5,464 bases of DNA. Origin: Pseudomonadota bacterium. GTDB taxonomy: Bacteria; Pseudomonadota; Gammaproteobacteria; Xanthomonadales; Xanthomonadaceae. The stretch is from NCBI GenBank assembly GCA_023423855.1, contig JAFAEU010000074.1:1-5464 (forward strand), written 5' to 3'. Positions 1-5,381 of the stretch are shown here, in pieces (position 1 is the first letter of the stretch; each line of letters begins with the position of its first letter). The notes below the pieces were generated by a model. That model was not told where the DNA came from and did no database searches. It was given only the letters and a program-made list of their open reading frames with translations. Both the position numbers and the translations under genes were made by a program.

Positions 1-1
1 C

Positions 2-166
2 CCGCCGCACGAGTACCACAGCATCGGCAACGCCAGCGCCGACGCGGTCGCGGTCTCGGTCCACATCTACCAGGCGCCGATCGAACACTGCTGCAAGTTC
101 GAGCCGCTGGACGGCGAGTGGTACCGGCGCGTCGACGCCAGCCTGGCGGTCGATCGCGCCGCCTGA
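2..166 (+). CDS. Cysteine dioxygenase-family protein, C-terminal 54 residues (5' end outside window)
   Basis: Reading from base 2, 54 codons run to a TGA stop at 164-166; the start lies left of the window. The cupin strand 'HSIGN...AVSVHIYQAPI' matches the C-terminal half of type I cysteine dioxygenases, which use non-haem iron and O2 to oxidise the thiol of cysteine to a sulfinate in the cytoplasm. Visible His6 aligns with the third iron-binding histidine (His140 of the rat enzyme). Ser19, His21 and Tyr23 align with the conserved Ser153-His155-Tyr157 triad; the His-to-His spacing of 15 is identical. Bacterial relatives include both cysteine and 3-mercaptopropionate dioxygenases, and the residues that separate them lie in the missing N-terminal part, so the substrate stays open. 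The membrane-protein gene begins 47 nt downstream on the same strand with no terminator between, so co-transcription is possible. Confidence 0.85.
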   Translation, partial: PPHEYHSIGNASADAVAVSVHIYQAPIEHCCKFEPLDGEWYRRVDASLAVDRAA

Positions 167-213
167 GCATCATCCGCGCGCGATAGCATCCCCCCCCTTC
201 GCGGACCATCGAC

Positions 214-672
214 ATGTTCCGGGACTTCCTGCTCGCCTCCGCGCACCACCTGCTGTTCTTCGGCCTGATCGCAATGCTCGTGGTCGAATCCGCCCTGCTC
301 GCGCGCCTGCCCGACGCCGCCACCGTCCGGCGGCTGGTCGGCATCGACCGCGGCTACGGCATCATCGCCGGACTGCTGCTGGTGATCGGCCTCGTCCGCG
401 TCTTCCACGGCGTCAAGGGCAGCGACTTCTACCTGCACAACCCCTGGTTCCACGCCAAGCTCGGCGCCTTCCTGCTCGCCGCCGCGCTGTCGATCTGGCC
501 AACGCTCGCCTTCCTGCGCTGGCGCCGTGCGCAGGACGCGCAGCCGCAGCAGCTGCCCGATCCCGCGCAGGTCGCGCGCGTGCGCGGCATCATCCGCGTC
601 GAGATCGCGCTGGTCGCGGTGATCCTGGTCTGCGCCGCCGCAATGGCCCGCCACGGCGGCCTCTCGCTCTGA
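214..672 (+). CDS. DUF2214-type integral membrane protein, 152 aa
   Basis: The 152-residue product has four hydrophobic helices at about residues 6-29, 47-64, 82-101 and 128-146. Short charged loops separate them, the longest (about 102-127) being rich in Arg, Gln and Pro. The N-terminal 'ASAHHLLFFGLIAMLVVE', the 'GIDRGYGIIAGLLLVIGLVRV' segment and 'NPWFHAKLGAFL' fit my recollection of the DUF2214 family of predicted inner-membrane proteins, whose biochemical role is not established. Histidines 11, 12, 65, 76 and 80 lie in or beside helices, but no ligand role can be claimed. The ATG at 214 is the first in frame; a weak GGA (203-205) lies 8 nt upstream. A run of eight C residues (190-197) precedes it. 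No recognisable terminator follows before the tRNA promoter 26 nt past the stop. Confidence 0.85.
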   Translation: MFRDFLLASAHHLLFFGLIAMLVVESALLARLPDAATVRRLVGIDRGYGIIAGLLLVIGLVRVFHGVKGSDFYLHNPWFHAKLGAFLLAAALSIWPTLAFLRWRRAQDAQPQQLPDPAQVARVRGIIRVEIALVAVILVCAAAMARHGGLSL

Positions 673-698
673 CCTCTCCGGGGCCAGGCGGCCTCCGC

Positions 699-704
699 TA
701 TACT
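699..704 (+). promoter_or_regulatory. -10 box of the tRNA-Leu promoter
   Basis: TATACT matches the sigma-70 -10 consensus at five of six positions. It is followed by the GC-rich discriminator GCGCCCCCGC (705-714), the kind of start region that makes stable-RNA promoters sensitive to ppGpp in proteobacteria. A start about 7 nt downstream (near 711) would leave only about four nucleotides of 5' leader for RNase P to remove. No good -35 hexamer is visible at normal spacing (the region near 674-680 is TC-rich). The start site and stringent control are inference. Confidence 0.6.
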
Positions 705-714
705 GCGCCCCCGC

Positions 715-801
715 GCCGGAATGGCGGAATCGGTAGACGCAGCGGACTCAAAATCCGCCGCCCTTAAAAGCGTGTGGGTTCGAGTCCCACTTCCGGCACC
801 A
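715..801 (+). tRNA. tRNA-Leu, anticodon CAA (reads UUG)
   Basis: This is a complete class II tRNA cloverleaf. The acceptor stem GCCGGAA (715-721) pairs fully with TTCCGGC (791-797). The D stem GCG/CGC is at 724-726 and 738-740. The anticodon stem GCGGA (742-746) pairs with TCCGC (754-758) around the loop CTCAAAA, giving anticodon CAA at 749-751. The 15-nt variable arm (759-773) has a short CGC/GCG stem, as expected for leucine. The T stem GTGGG (774-778) pairs with CCCAC (786-790) around TTCGAGT. The discriminator A and a gene-encoded CCA end the gene at 801. It stands alone between its own promoter and terminator. Confidence 0.97.
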
Positions 802-810
802 GGACAGCGA

Positions 811-837
811 AGGCCAGGCGATCGGCCTGGCTTTTTT
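811..837 (+). terminator. Intrinsic terminator of the tRNA-Leu unit
   Basis: A perfect 7-bp stem GCCAGGC/GCCTGGC (813-819 with 825-831) closes a 5-nt loop and is followed directly by six T (832-837). The stem can extend by a G-T and two A-T pairs. It lies 9 nt after the CCA end of the tRNA. This is a textbook rho-independent terminator for the plus strand, and it separates the tRNA from the downstream gene-free stretch. Confidence 0.92.
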
Positions 838-885
838 GTCGCGTGTCGTCCGCTGGCAGGCTGAGATCGTCCGCCGCCCTTCACC

Positions 886-960
886 TGTCACTTCGACCGA
901 AGGGAGAAATCTTCTCCCCGAGCACCGGATGGGAGATTTCTCCCTTCGGTCGAAATGACA
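886..960. repeat. Long interspersed palindrome, copy 1
   Basis: Two 27-nt arms (886-912 and 934-960) are inverted copies of each other with one mismatch and flank a 21-nt loop. The arms begin TGTCA and run through TTCGACCG, AGGGAGA and ATCT. The copy at 4446-4520 has the same layout; its left arm is identical at 24 of 27 positions. The size and gap location fit a non-coding REP-like or very small MITE-like element. No transposase or coding capacity is present. Transcribed from either strand it would form a hairpin of about 27 bp, and it lies beyond the 3' ends of both flanking units. Confidence 0.85.
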
Positions 961-1066
961 AGAAGACGGCCAACCCGGACACTGCCAATCTCCGTCCGAC
1001 GCGGCATGGGTCGGGGCTGGCTGCGACGTCGCCAACCTCCAGCTGAAGCGGCACGTTCCTGAAAAG

Positions 1067-1095
1067 CTGGATCCCGGCTTTCGCCGGGATGACGG
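1067..1095. repeat. Short GGATCCCGGC/GCCGGGATGACG palindrome, compact copy
   Basis: ATCCCGGC (1071-1078) and GCCGGGAT (1083-1090) form a perfect 8-bp stem around a 4-nt loop, with conserved flanks CTGG and GACGG. Read on the minus strand, the direction of the adjacent M1 peptidase transcript, the loop is GAAA, a stable GNRA tetraloop. It lies 53 nt beyond that gene's stop and could mark or protect the mRNA 3' end; it lacks an immediate U-tract, so it is not a classical terminator. An enlarged copy with the same flanks is at 5382-5437. Confidence 0.8.
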
Positions 1096-1148
1096 CTCGT
1101 TCAGACATTCCCCAGTCGTACGGAGAACCTCGGCTTTGCCCGGGATAC

Positions 1149-2876
1149 CTACTTCTCTTCGCCGGCCTTTTCCCTGGCCGCCTTCGCACGCGCAATGGCA
1201 TCCTCGCGATAGGCGTCGATGTGCGGCAGGTCGCGCAGCAGCTTCGAATGCGGGTCCAGCGTGTAGTGCGTGCCCGCCGGCAGTTCGACATGGTCCTTGC
1301 CGCCGTCCATCGGCACGGTCACGACGCGGCCGCCGATGCGCATGTCCACCGGCATCGGGAACGGCAGGTCGTCGGGCGTCTTCCAGCGCAGGCGCAGGCC
1401 GGTGGCGTCGCGTTCGGCCAGCAGTTGCGGCAGTGCCGCGCGATAGACGTAGACGTCGAAGAACCAGCCGTAGTCGCGGCCGGTGACGTCGTTGACGATG
1501 TCGACGAACTCGCGCGTGCTGGCGTACCGGGGCTGGAAGTTGCCGGGCTCGGGATCGTCGCGACCGTAGACCAGGCGACGGACACTGGTGAAGAAGGCCT
1601 CGTCGCCGATCAGGCCACGCAGGGTGTGCAGGATCCAGGCGCCCTTGAAGTAGATGTCGTGGCCGGGGCCGATCTCGTCGCTGTACACCACCTCGACCAC
1701 CTGCGATTTGCCCGACACCAGCGGGAACCTGTTGGCGATACCCGCGCGCATCTTCAGCAGGCTGGCGTGGTACTCCATGTCGCCGCGCAGCCACTGCAGG
1801 TACAGCGGCTGCATGTAGCTGCCGAAGCCTTCGTGCAGCCACATCTCGTCCCAGTCGACGTTGGTCATCTGGTTGCCGAACCACTCGTGGGCGAACTCGT
1901 GGTGCAGCAGCCAGTCGTAGCCGTATTCGTCCTTTTCGTAGTCGTTGCCGTAGGCGTTGATGGTCTGGTGCTCCATGCCCAGGTGCGGGGTTTCGACCAC
2001 GCCCATCTTCTCGTCGGCGAAGGGATAGGGGCCGATCACCTGCTCGAAGAAGTCCAGCGCCAGCGGGAACTCCCCGAACAGCACCCGGGCCTGCGCGCCG
2101 CGTCCCGGCAGGTGCCAGAAGTGCAGCGGGATGGTGTTGCCGTGGCGGCTGCGGTACTCGCCCTTCAATTCTTCGTACGGGCCGATGTTGAGCGCGATGG
2201 CGTAGGTGTTGGGCGATCGCGCGCGCCAGCGATACGTGCGCCAGCCGTCGCTTTCGTCCACGCCCAGCAGCACGCCGTTGCCGGCGGCAACCAGCGGCGC
2301 GGGCACGGTGACGTGCTGCTCGACCACCAGCGGCTCGCCCTGCGGATGATCGATGCAGGGCCAGAACAGGTCGCAGCCTTCGCCCTGCACGCTGGTGGCG
2401 ATCCACGGCTGCCCCTCCGGCGTCTTCGACCAGACGAAGGCGCCGTCCCAGGGCGCCTTCTGCGCGACGCGCGGCTTGCCCGCGTACACGATGCGGGCCC
2501 GCACGCGATCGCCCTTCGCGAGCGGTTGCGGCAGGTCGATGCTCAGCCGTCCCTCGGGGTTGCGCCAGGCCGACGGCGGCAGTGCGGCGCCGTCGATCTC
2601 GATGCGCTCGATGCCGAGATGGTGGTCCATCTCCAGCACGAGACGCGGCAGTGGATCCAGGGCGAGGAACTCCAGCGTCGCGTCACCCTCGATCTTCTGT
2701 TCCTCGGGCAGCACGCGAAAGCCGAGCAGCGCGTGCTCGAAGCGCACCGCGACCTGCTCCGGCGTGCGCGGGCGCCCGGAGTCCATCGTGAGCTGCGTGC
2801 GTTCCTGCGGTTCCGCGGCCAGGCTGGCGCACGGCAGCGCGCAGGCCATGACCATGGCTTGGATGAACGGCTTCAT
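1149..2876 (-). CDS. Exported M1-family zinc aminopeptidase, 575 aa
   Basis: The product has a signal peptide (residues 1 to about 20, likely cleaved near ASLA/AE) and then the M1 (gluzincin) architecture. It has an N-terminal beta domain to about 230, a catalytic domain from about 231 to 475, and a short C-terminal beta-rich tail. The zinc site is HEFAH at 326-330 (His326, Glu327, His330) with the third ligand Glu349 exactly 18 residues on, in 'WLHEGF'. The exopeptidase motif reads GMEHQ (300-304) in place of GAMEN, a variant known in bacterial M1 subgroups. Tyr409 in 'YFKGAW' matches the catalytic tyrosine. It should release N-terminal residues from peptides in the periplasm; specificity cannot be read. 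At 575 residues it lacks the large helical C-terminal domain of PepN-type enzymes. The ATG at 2876 is chosen because GGAGG lies 8 nt upstream; the ATG at 2882 would leave only 2 nt. An open frame extends further upstream but overlaps the divergent gene. Confidence 0.93.
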   Translation of the reverse strand: MKPFIQAMVMACALPCASLAAEPQERTQLTMDSGRPRTPEQVAVRFEHALLGFRVLPEEQKIEGDATLEFLALDPLPRLVLEMDHHLGIERIEIDGAALPPSAWRNPEGRLSIDLPQPLAKGDRVRARIVYAGKPRVAQKAPWDGAFVWSKTPEGQPWIATSVQGEGCDLFWPCIDHPQGEPLVVEQHVTVPAPLVAAGNGVLLGVDESDGWRTYRWRARSPNTYAIALNIGPYEELKGEYRSRHGNTIPLHFWHLPGRGAQARVLFGEFPLALDFFEQVIGPYPFADEKMGVVETPHLGMEHQTINAYGNDYEKDEYGYDWLLHHEFAHEWFGNQMTNVDWDEMWLHEGFGSYMQPLYLQWLRGDMEYHASLLKMRAGIANRFPLVSGKSQVVEVVYSDEIGPGHDIYFKGAWILHTLRGLIGDEAFFTSVRRLVYGRDDPEPGNFQPRYASTREFVDIVNDVTGRDYGWFFDVYVYRAALPQLLAERDATGLRLRWKTPDDLPFPMPVDMRIGGRVVTVPMDGGKDHVELPAGTHYTLDPHSKLLRDLPHIDAYREDAIARAKAAREKAGEEK

Positions 2877-2884
2877 CGGCATTG

Positions 2885-2889
2885 CCTCC
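2885..2889 (-). promoter_or_regulatory. Ribosome binding site that fixes the M1 peptidase start
   Basis: On the minus strand this reads GGAGG, a full Shine-Dalgarno core, 8 nt before the ATG at 2876. It decides between that ATG and the in-frame ATG at 2882, which is too close. It also excludes the much longer open frame extending to 3536, which overlaps the divergent lipoprotein gene. Confidence 0.75.
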
Positions 2890-3085
2890 CCGTGCTCCCG
2901 GCCGCATGGTGCCACGCGCGATATCGCCGCGACAATCGCCATCTGCGCGCATGGCGTGCCGATGCCGCACTGCGCAATCCCCGAAACGCGACCGCGATCC
3001 GTGCCCGCAGACTCACGTCGCGATAACCTGCGCCGCGGTACTGACCGTCTGCAAGTGGTTGCGTCGATTCCCCCGGCATCCCCAC

Positions 3086-3089
3086 AGGA
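3086..3089 (+). promoter_or_regulatory. Ribosome binding site of the sugar dehydrogenase lipoprotein
   Basis: AGGA lies 7 nt before the ATG at 3097. It supports that start, which is also the one placing a lipoprotein signal at the very N-terminus, over the upstream in-frame starts of the same open frame. Confidence 0.65.
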
Positions 3090-3096
3090 CCCCCGC

Positions 3097-4416
3097 ATGC
3101 GTACCTCCCTGTTGGCCCTCGCCTGCCTGGCGCTTTCCCTCACCGCCTGCGACGACCTGTTCGTCGATGCTTCGGCCGCAAGGGACGAAGCCCCGGAGGC
3201 GGAGAAGTCCGAACGCATCGTGGCGGTGTCCGCGCAGCGTGGTGCGTCGCAGACGCCCACCCCCGCAGTATCGCCACCCGCACGCGTCGCCGCGCCGGCG
3301 CCGAGAGCCCCTGTGGCGAAGGCCGCCAGCGAACGCCAGACCGGCGGCCGCGGTCCGCGCCGACAGGTCGTCGAACCGGACCCGCCGTTCCAGCGCAGCA
3401 ACGTGGCAACGCTGGACGAGCCGTGGGCGATGGCCTTCCTGCCCGACGGCCGCCTGCTGGTCACCGAGAAGGCGGGCCGCCTGCGCCTGGTCAACGTGTC
3501 CAACGGCCAGGTCGGCACGATCAGCGGCGTGCCCACGGTCGCCTATGGCGGCCAGGGCGGTTTCGGCGACGTAATCCTGCATCCGCAGTACGCGAGCAAC
3601 CGCCGCATCTACCTCAGCTACATCGAGCGCAGCGGCGCGATCTACGGCGCGGTGGTGATCCGTGCCCGCCTGACCCTCGATTCCGGTGGCGGCGGCAACC
3701 TGACCGAGATCGAGCGCATCTGGGAGCAGGCGCCCAAGGTCAGCGGCCAGGGGCACTTCAGCCACCGGCTCGCGTTCGATTCGGGCCGCAAGCTGTGGAT
3801 CACCTCCGGCGATCGGCAGAAGTTCGATCCGGCGCAGGACATGGGGGTCAACCTCGGCAAGCTCATCCGCCTCAACGACGACGGCACCGCCCCCAGCGAC
3901 AACCCCTTCTTCAGCCAGGGCGGCATCGCCGCGCAGGTGTGGACGCTGGGGCACCGCAACCCGCTCGGCATCGCCTTCGACGGCGACGGCCGCCTGTGGG
4001 TGCACGAGATGGGGCCGCTCGGCGGCGACGAATTGAACCTGATCGTGAAGGGACGCAACTACGGCTGGCCGATCGTCTCCAACGGCAACCACTACGACGG
4101 CGCGCCGATTCCGAACCACAGCACCCGCCCCGAGTTCGAGGCGCCGAAGGCCTGGTGGACGCCGGTGATCGCACCGGCGGGCATGATCATCTACTCGGGC
4201 GACCTGTTCCCCACCTTCCGCGGCGACGCCTTCATCGGCGGGCTGGCCTCGCAGGCGCTGGTGCGCGTGCGCTTCAACGGCACCAATGCGACCGAATACC
4301 GGCGCTATGCGATGGGCAGGCGCATCCGCGAGGTGGAACAGGGACCGGACGGCGCGATCTGGCTGCTGGAGGACGGCGCAGGCGGGCGGCTGGTGAAGCT
4401 GACGCCGCCGGGGTGA
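3097..4416 (+). CDS. PQQ-dependent sugar dehydrogenase family lipoprotein, 439 aa
   Basis: This is a six-bladed beta-propeller of the soluble glucose/aldose sugar dehydrogenase family (GSDH; closest in style to E. coli YliI/Asd). Such enzymes oxidise sugars with PQQ and Ca2+ on the outer side of the inner membrane. The N-terminus is a lipoprotein signal with lipobox LTAC, lipidated Cys18, then Asp19-Asp20. Residues about 24-95 form an Ala/Pro/Arg-rich linker of low complexity. The propeller runs from about 97 to 437. Family landmarks are GGQGGFGDV (151-159), SGQGHF with His220 as probable catalytic base, GHRNPLG (285-291), GPLGGDELN (306-314), NYGWP (321-325) and RIREVEQGPDG (409-419). Arg409 and Arg411 align with the two PQQ-contacting arginines of the Acinetobacter enzyme. 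The start at 3097 has AGGA 7 nt upstream. PQQ biosynthesis genes are not in the window, so use of the cofactor in this organism is inferred; the substrate is unknown. Confidence 0.9.
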   Translation: MRTSLLALACLALSLTACDDLFVDASAARDEAPEAEKSERIVAVSAQRGASQTPTPAVSPPARVAAPAPRAPVAKAASERQTGGRGPRRQVVEPDPPFQRSNVATLDEPWAMAFLPDGRLLVTEKAGRLRLVNVSNGQVGTISGVPTVAYGGQGGFGDVILHPQYASNRRIYLSYIERSGAIYGAVVIRARLTLDSGGGGNLTEIERIWEQAPKVSGQGHFSHRLAFDSGRKLWITSGDRQKFDPAQDMGVNLGKLIRLNDDGTAPSDNPFFSQGGIAAQVWTLGHRNPLGIAFDGDGRLWVHEMGPLGGDELNLIVKGRNYGWPIVSNGNHYDGAPIPNHSTRPEFEAPKAWWTPVIAPAGMIIYSGDLFPTFRGDAFIGGLASQALVRVRFNGTNATEYRRYAMGRRIREVEQGPDGAIWLLEDGAGGRLVKLTPPG

Positions 4417-4445
4417 TGCGCGGTCGGCGCCGCCCCACAACCGGC

Positions 4446-4520
4446 CTGTCATTTCGACCGCAGGGAGACATCTCCCGACCGGCGCGGAAAGAAGATGTCT
4501 CCCCGCGGTCGAAATGACAG
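4446..4520. repeat. Long interspersed palindrome, copy 2
   Basis: Two 28-nt arms (4446-4473 and 4493-4520) are inverted copies with one mismatch around a 19-nt loop. They share the TGTCA, TTTCGACCG, AGGGAGA and ATCT blocks of the copy at 886-960. Two of the arm differences between copies are paired (A-T in copy 1, C-G in copy 2), so the stem is kept. The element lies almost centrally between the stops of the two convergent genes, 29 nt from the sugar dehydrogenase and 33 nt from the extensin-like gene. It could fold at the 3' end of either transcript, though no T-tract follows on either side. Confidence 0.85.
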
Positions 4521-4522
4521 CC

Positions 4523-4549
4523 GTAGGTCGGCGCTACGCCCCCGACGCC
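4523..4549. repeat. Possible degenerate GTAG-type REP
   Basis: The segment starts with GTAG, and GTCGG (4527-4531) can pair with CCGAC (4542-4546) over a 10-nt loop that contains CTAC. REPs beginning with GTAG followed by a short imperfect palindrome are known from Stenotrophomonas and relatives. This match is short and imperfect and rests on a single copy, so it is only a suggestion. Confidence 0.25.
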
Positions 4550-4553
4550 CGCC

Positions 4554-5288
4554 CTATCTGCAAACGCGGGCGCGGCCGCGGTCAAAATGGAAATGGTCGG
4601 CGTGCGCGGCGTTGTAGTCGGGGCCGAGCACCGCATCGAAATGGCGGCAGGCGCCGTCGCGCAATTCGCGCAGGAACGCCGCTTCCGCATCCGTTGCGCC
4701 GTCGTCGGCCGTGGCCGGCGCCCAGTCGGCGAGCACGCGGACGCGACGGCCGTCCTCGAGCACGAAGCCGCCGATGTCGAACGCATCCGCGGTCGCATGC
4801 CGGCTGCGCCGCCCGCCTTCGCGGCCGTAGAGGTTGCGGCAGGCGTAGGAGCCGAAATGCTCGATCGCGACCACCCGGCGGCCCAGGTGCGCCTGCGCCG
4901 CCTGCTGCAGGGCGTGGCGTTCCCACATCGCCAGCGACAGCGCGGCGCGGCAGCTCAGCGCGAACGGCTCGCCCACCGCGACGCTCGTGCGCTCGATGCG
5001 CAGCGCGTTCTCGAAGCCGCAGCCCTCGCCCGTGCGCCGGTCTTCCATCGCCGTCGCCCGCAGTTGCGCCTGCGCCAGCGCGGCGCGGCATGCGGCGCGG
5101 TCGGCCGAGGCGCGATCGAGCTTGAAGCGGGTGAGCAGGTTCGGCGTGTCACCGATGCGCAACGGCGCCCAGGGATTCCATTGATCGGGAATGCGCAGCG
5201 CGCCCGACAGCAGCGCCCAGGCCGCCAGCGCGACCAGCAGCAGGAACAGCAGCCCGCCATAGCGGCGACGTCGAGCCGGGGTTTCCAT
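4554..5288 (-). CDS. Extensin-like C-terminal domain protein, membrane-anchored, 244 aa
   Basis: A basic N-terminus (ARRRR) precedes one hydrophobic helix (about residues 11-31), giving a signal anchor with the rest periplasmic. Residues about 60-243 match the extensin-like C-terminal domain common in proteobacteria. The core 'GGRRSRHATADAFDIGGF' contains His164 and Asp171 in the H-x6-D spacing of LAS/M15 metallopeptidases. The C-terminal 'NAAHADHFHFD' supplies His229, His232 and His234. A zinc-dependent hydrolase acting on cell-wall or other peptides is therefore plausible but unproven for the family. Six cysteines (67, 90, 113, 150, 214, 243) could form disulfides. I chose the ATG at 5288; ATGs at 5297 and 5300 add three or four residues and none has a good Shine-Dalgarno. 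The open frame reaches an ATG at 5387, but that one lies inside a repeat and its extra residues look non-coding. The gene is convergent with the sugar dehydrogenase gene. Confidence 0.85.
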   Translation of the reverse strand: METPARRRRYGGLLFLLLVALAAWALLSGALRIPDQWNPWAPLRIGDTPNLLTRFKLDRASADRAACRAALAQAQLRATAMEDRRTGEGCGFENALRIERTSVAVGEPFALSCRAALSLAMWERHALQQAAQAHLGRRVVAIEHFGSYACRNLYGREGGRRSRHATADAFDIGGFVLEDGRRVRVLADWAPATADDGATDAEAAFLRELRDGACRHFDAVLGPDYNAAHADHFHFDRGRARVCR

Positions 5289-5381
5289 TCGCCGCATCAT
5301 CGCGCGTGGATGCCCAAGCGCGCGTGATGGACACGCGACATGTCCGGAGCAGGAAACGCGTGGAGGCCGCATCCCCCATTC

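Larger units (their letters stand above)
838..1148. other. Gene-free convergent gap with two palindromic repeats
   Basis: This 311-nt stretch lies between the tRNA terminator (+) and the 3' end of the M1 peptidase gene (-), so transcription converges on it. Apart from the long palindrome at 886-960 and the short palindrome at 1067-1095, I see no coding signal: the open frames that cross it run through both repeats and resemble no protein. A weak CGGCTTT-GCCCGGGAT string at 1131-1146 resembles a degraded second copy of the short palindrome. No promoter was recognised. Confidence 0.7.
2877..3096. other. Divergent intergenic region (M1 peptidase / sugar dehydrogenase)
   Basis: This 220-nt region must hold promoters for both flanking genes. 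On the plus strand TAACCT (3024-3029) followed by GCGCCG resembles the tRNA -10 region (TATACT then GCGCCC) and would give a leader of about 60 nt for the lipoprotein gene, but no -35 supports it. I found no convincing minus-strand promoter, no clear operator dyad and no repeat. Short open frames here have no recognisable protein content. Confidence 0.45.

Noticed and set aside
680..695. Possible terminator after the DUF2214 gene (GGGGCC/GGCCTC hairpin)
   Set aside because: The stem is only six pairs with one G-T, there is no T-tract, and it overlaps the spacer region of the tRNA promoter.
886..960. CRISPR repeat or insertion-sequence end
   Set aside because: The two long palindromes lie 3.5 kb apart in separate gaps, with no regular spacers, no transposase and no clear target-site duplication, so a dispersed REP/MITE-like family fits better.
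1089..3026. 645-codon open frame on the plus strand opposite the M1 peptidase
   Set aside because: It mirrors the peptidase codons; its Val/Ala/Gln/Arg/His-rich product has no recognisable domain, and the antisense frame stays open because of high GC. The minus-strand frame has a full zinc site and signal peptide.
2873..3085. Small minus-strand open frame in the divergent gap
   Set aside because: Its Arg/Ala-rich product has no recognisable motif, and it overlaps the peptidase start; there is no supporting ribosome site.
2353..3096. N-terminal extension of the sugar dehydrogenase frame upstream of 3097
   Set aside because: It overlaps the M1 peptidase on the other strand and would place the lipobox internally; AGGA precedes the ATG at 3097.
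2877..3536. N-terminal extension of the M1 peptidase frame beyond 2876
   Set aside because: The extra 220 residues have no domain, overlap the divergent lipoprotein gene, and would bury an otherwise perfect signal peptide; GGAGG sits 8 nt before the ATG at 2876.
3013..4452. 479-codon open frame on the minus strand opposite the sugar dehydrogenase
   Set aside because: It is an antisense shadow rich in Ala, Arg, Val and Asp without family motifs; the plus-strand frame carries a lipobox and the whole propeller signature.
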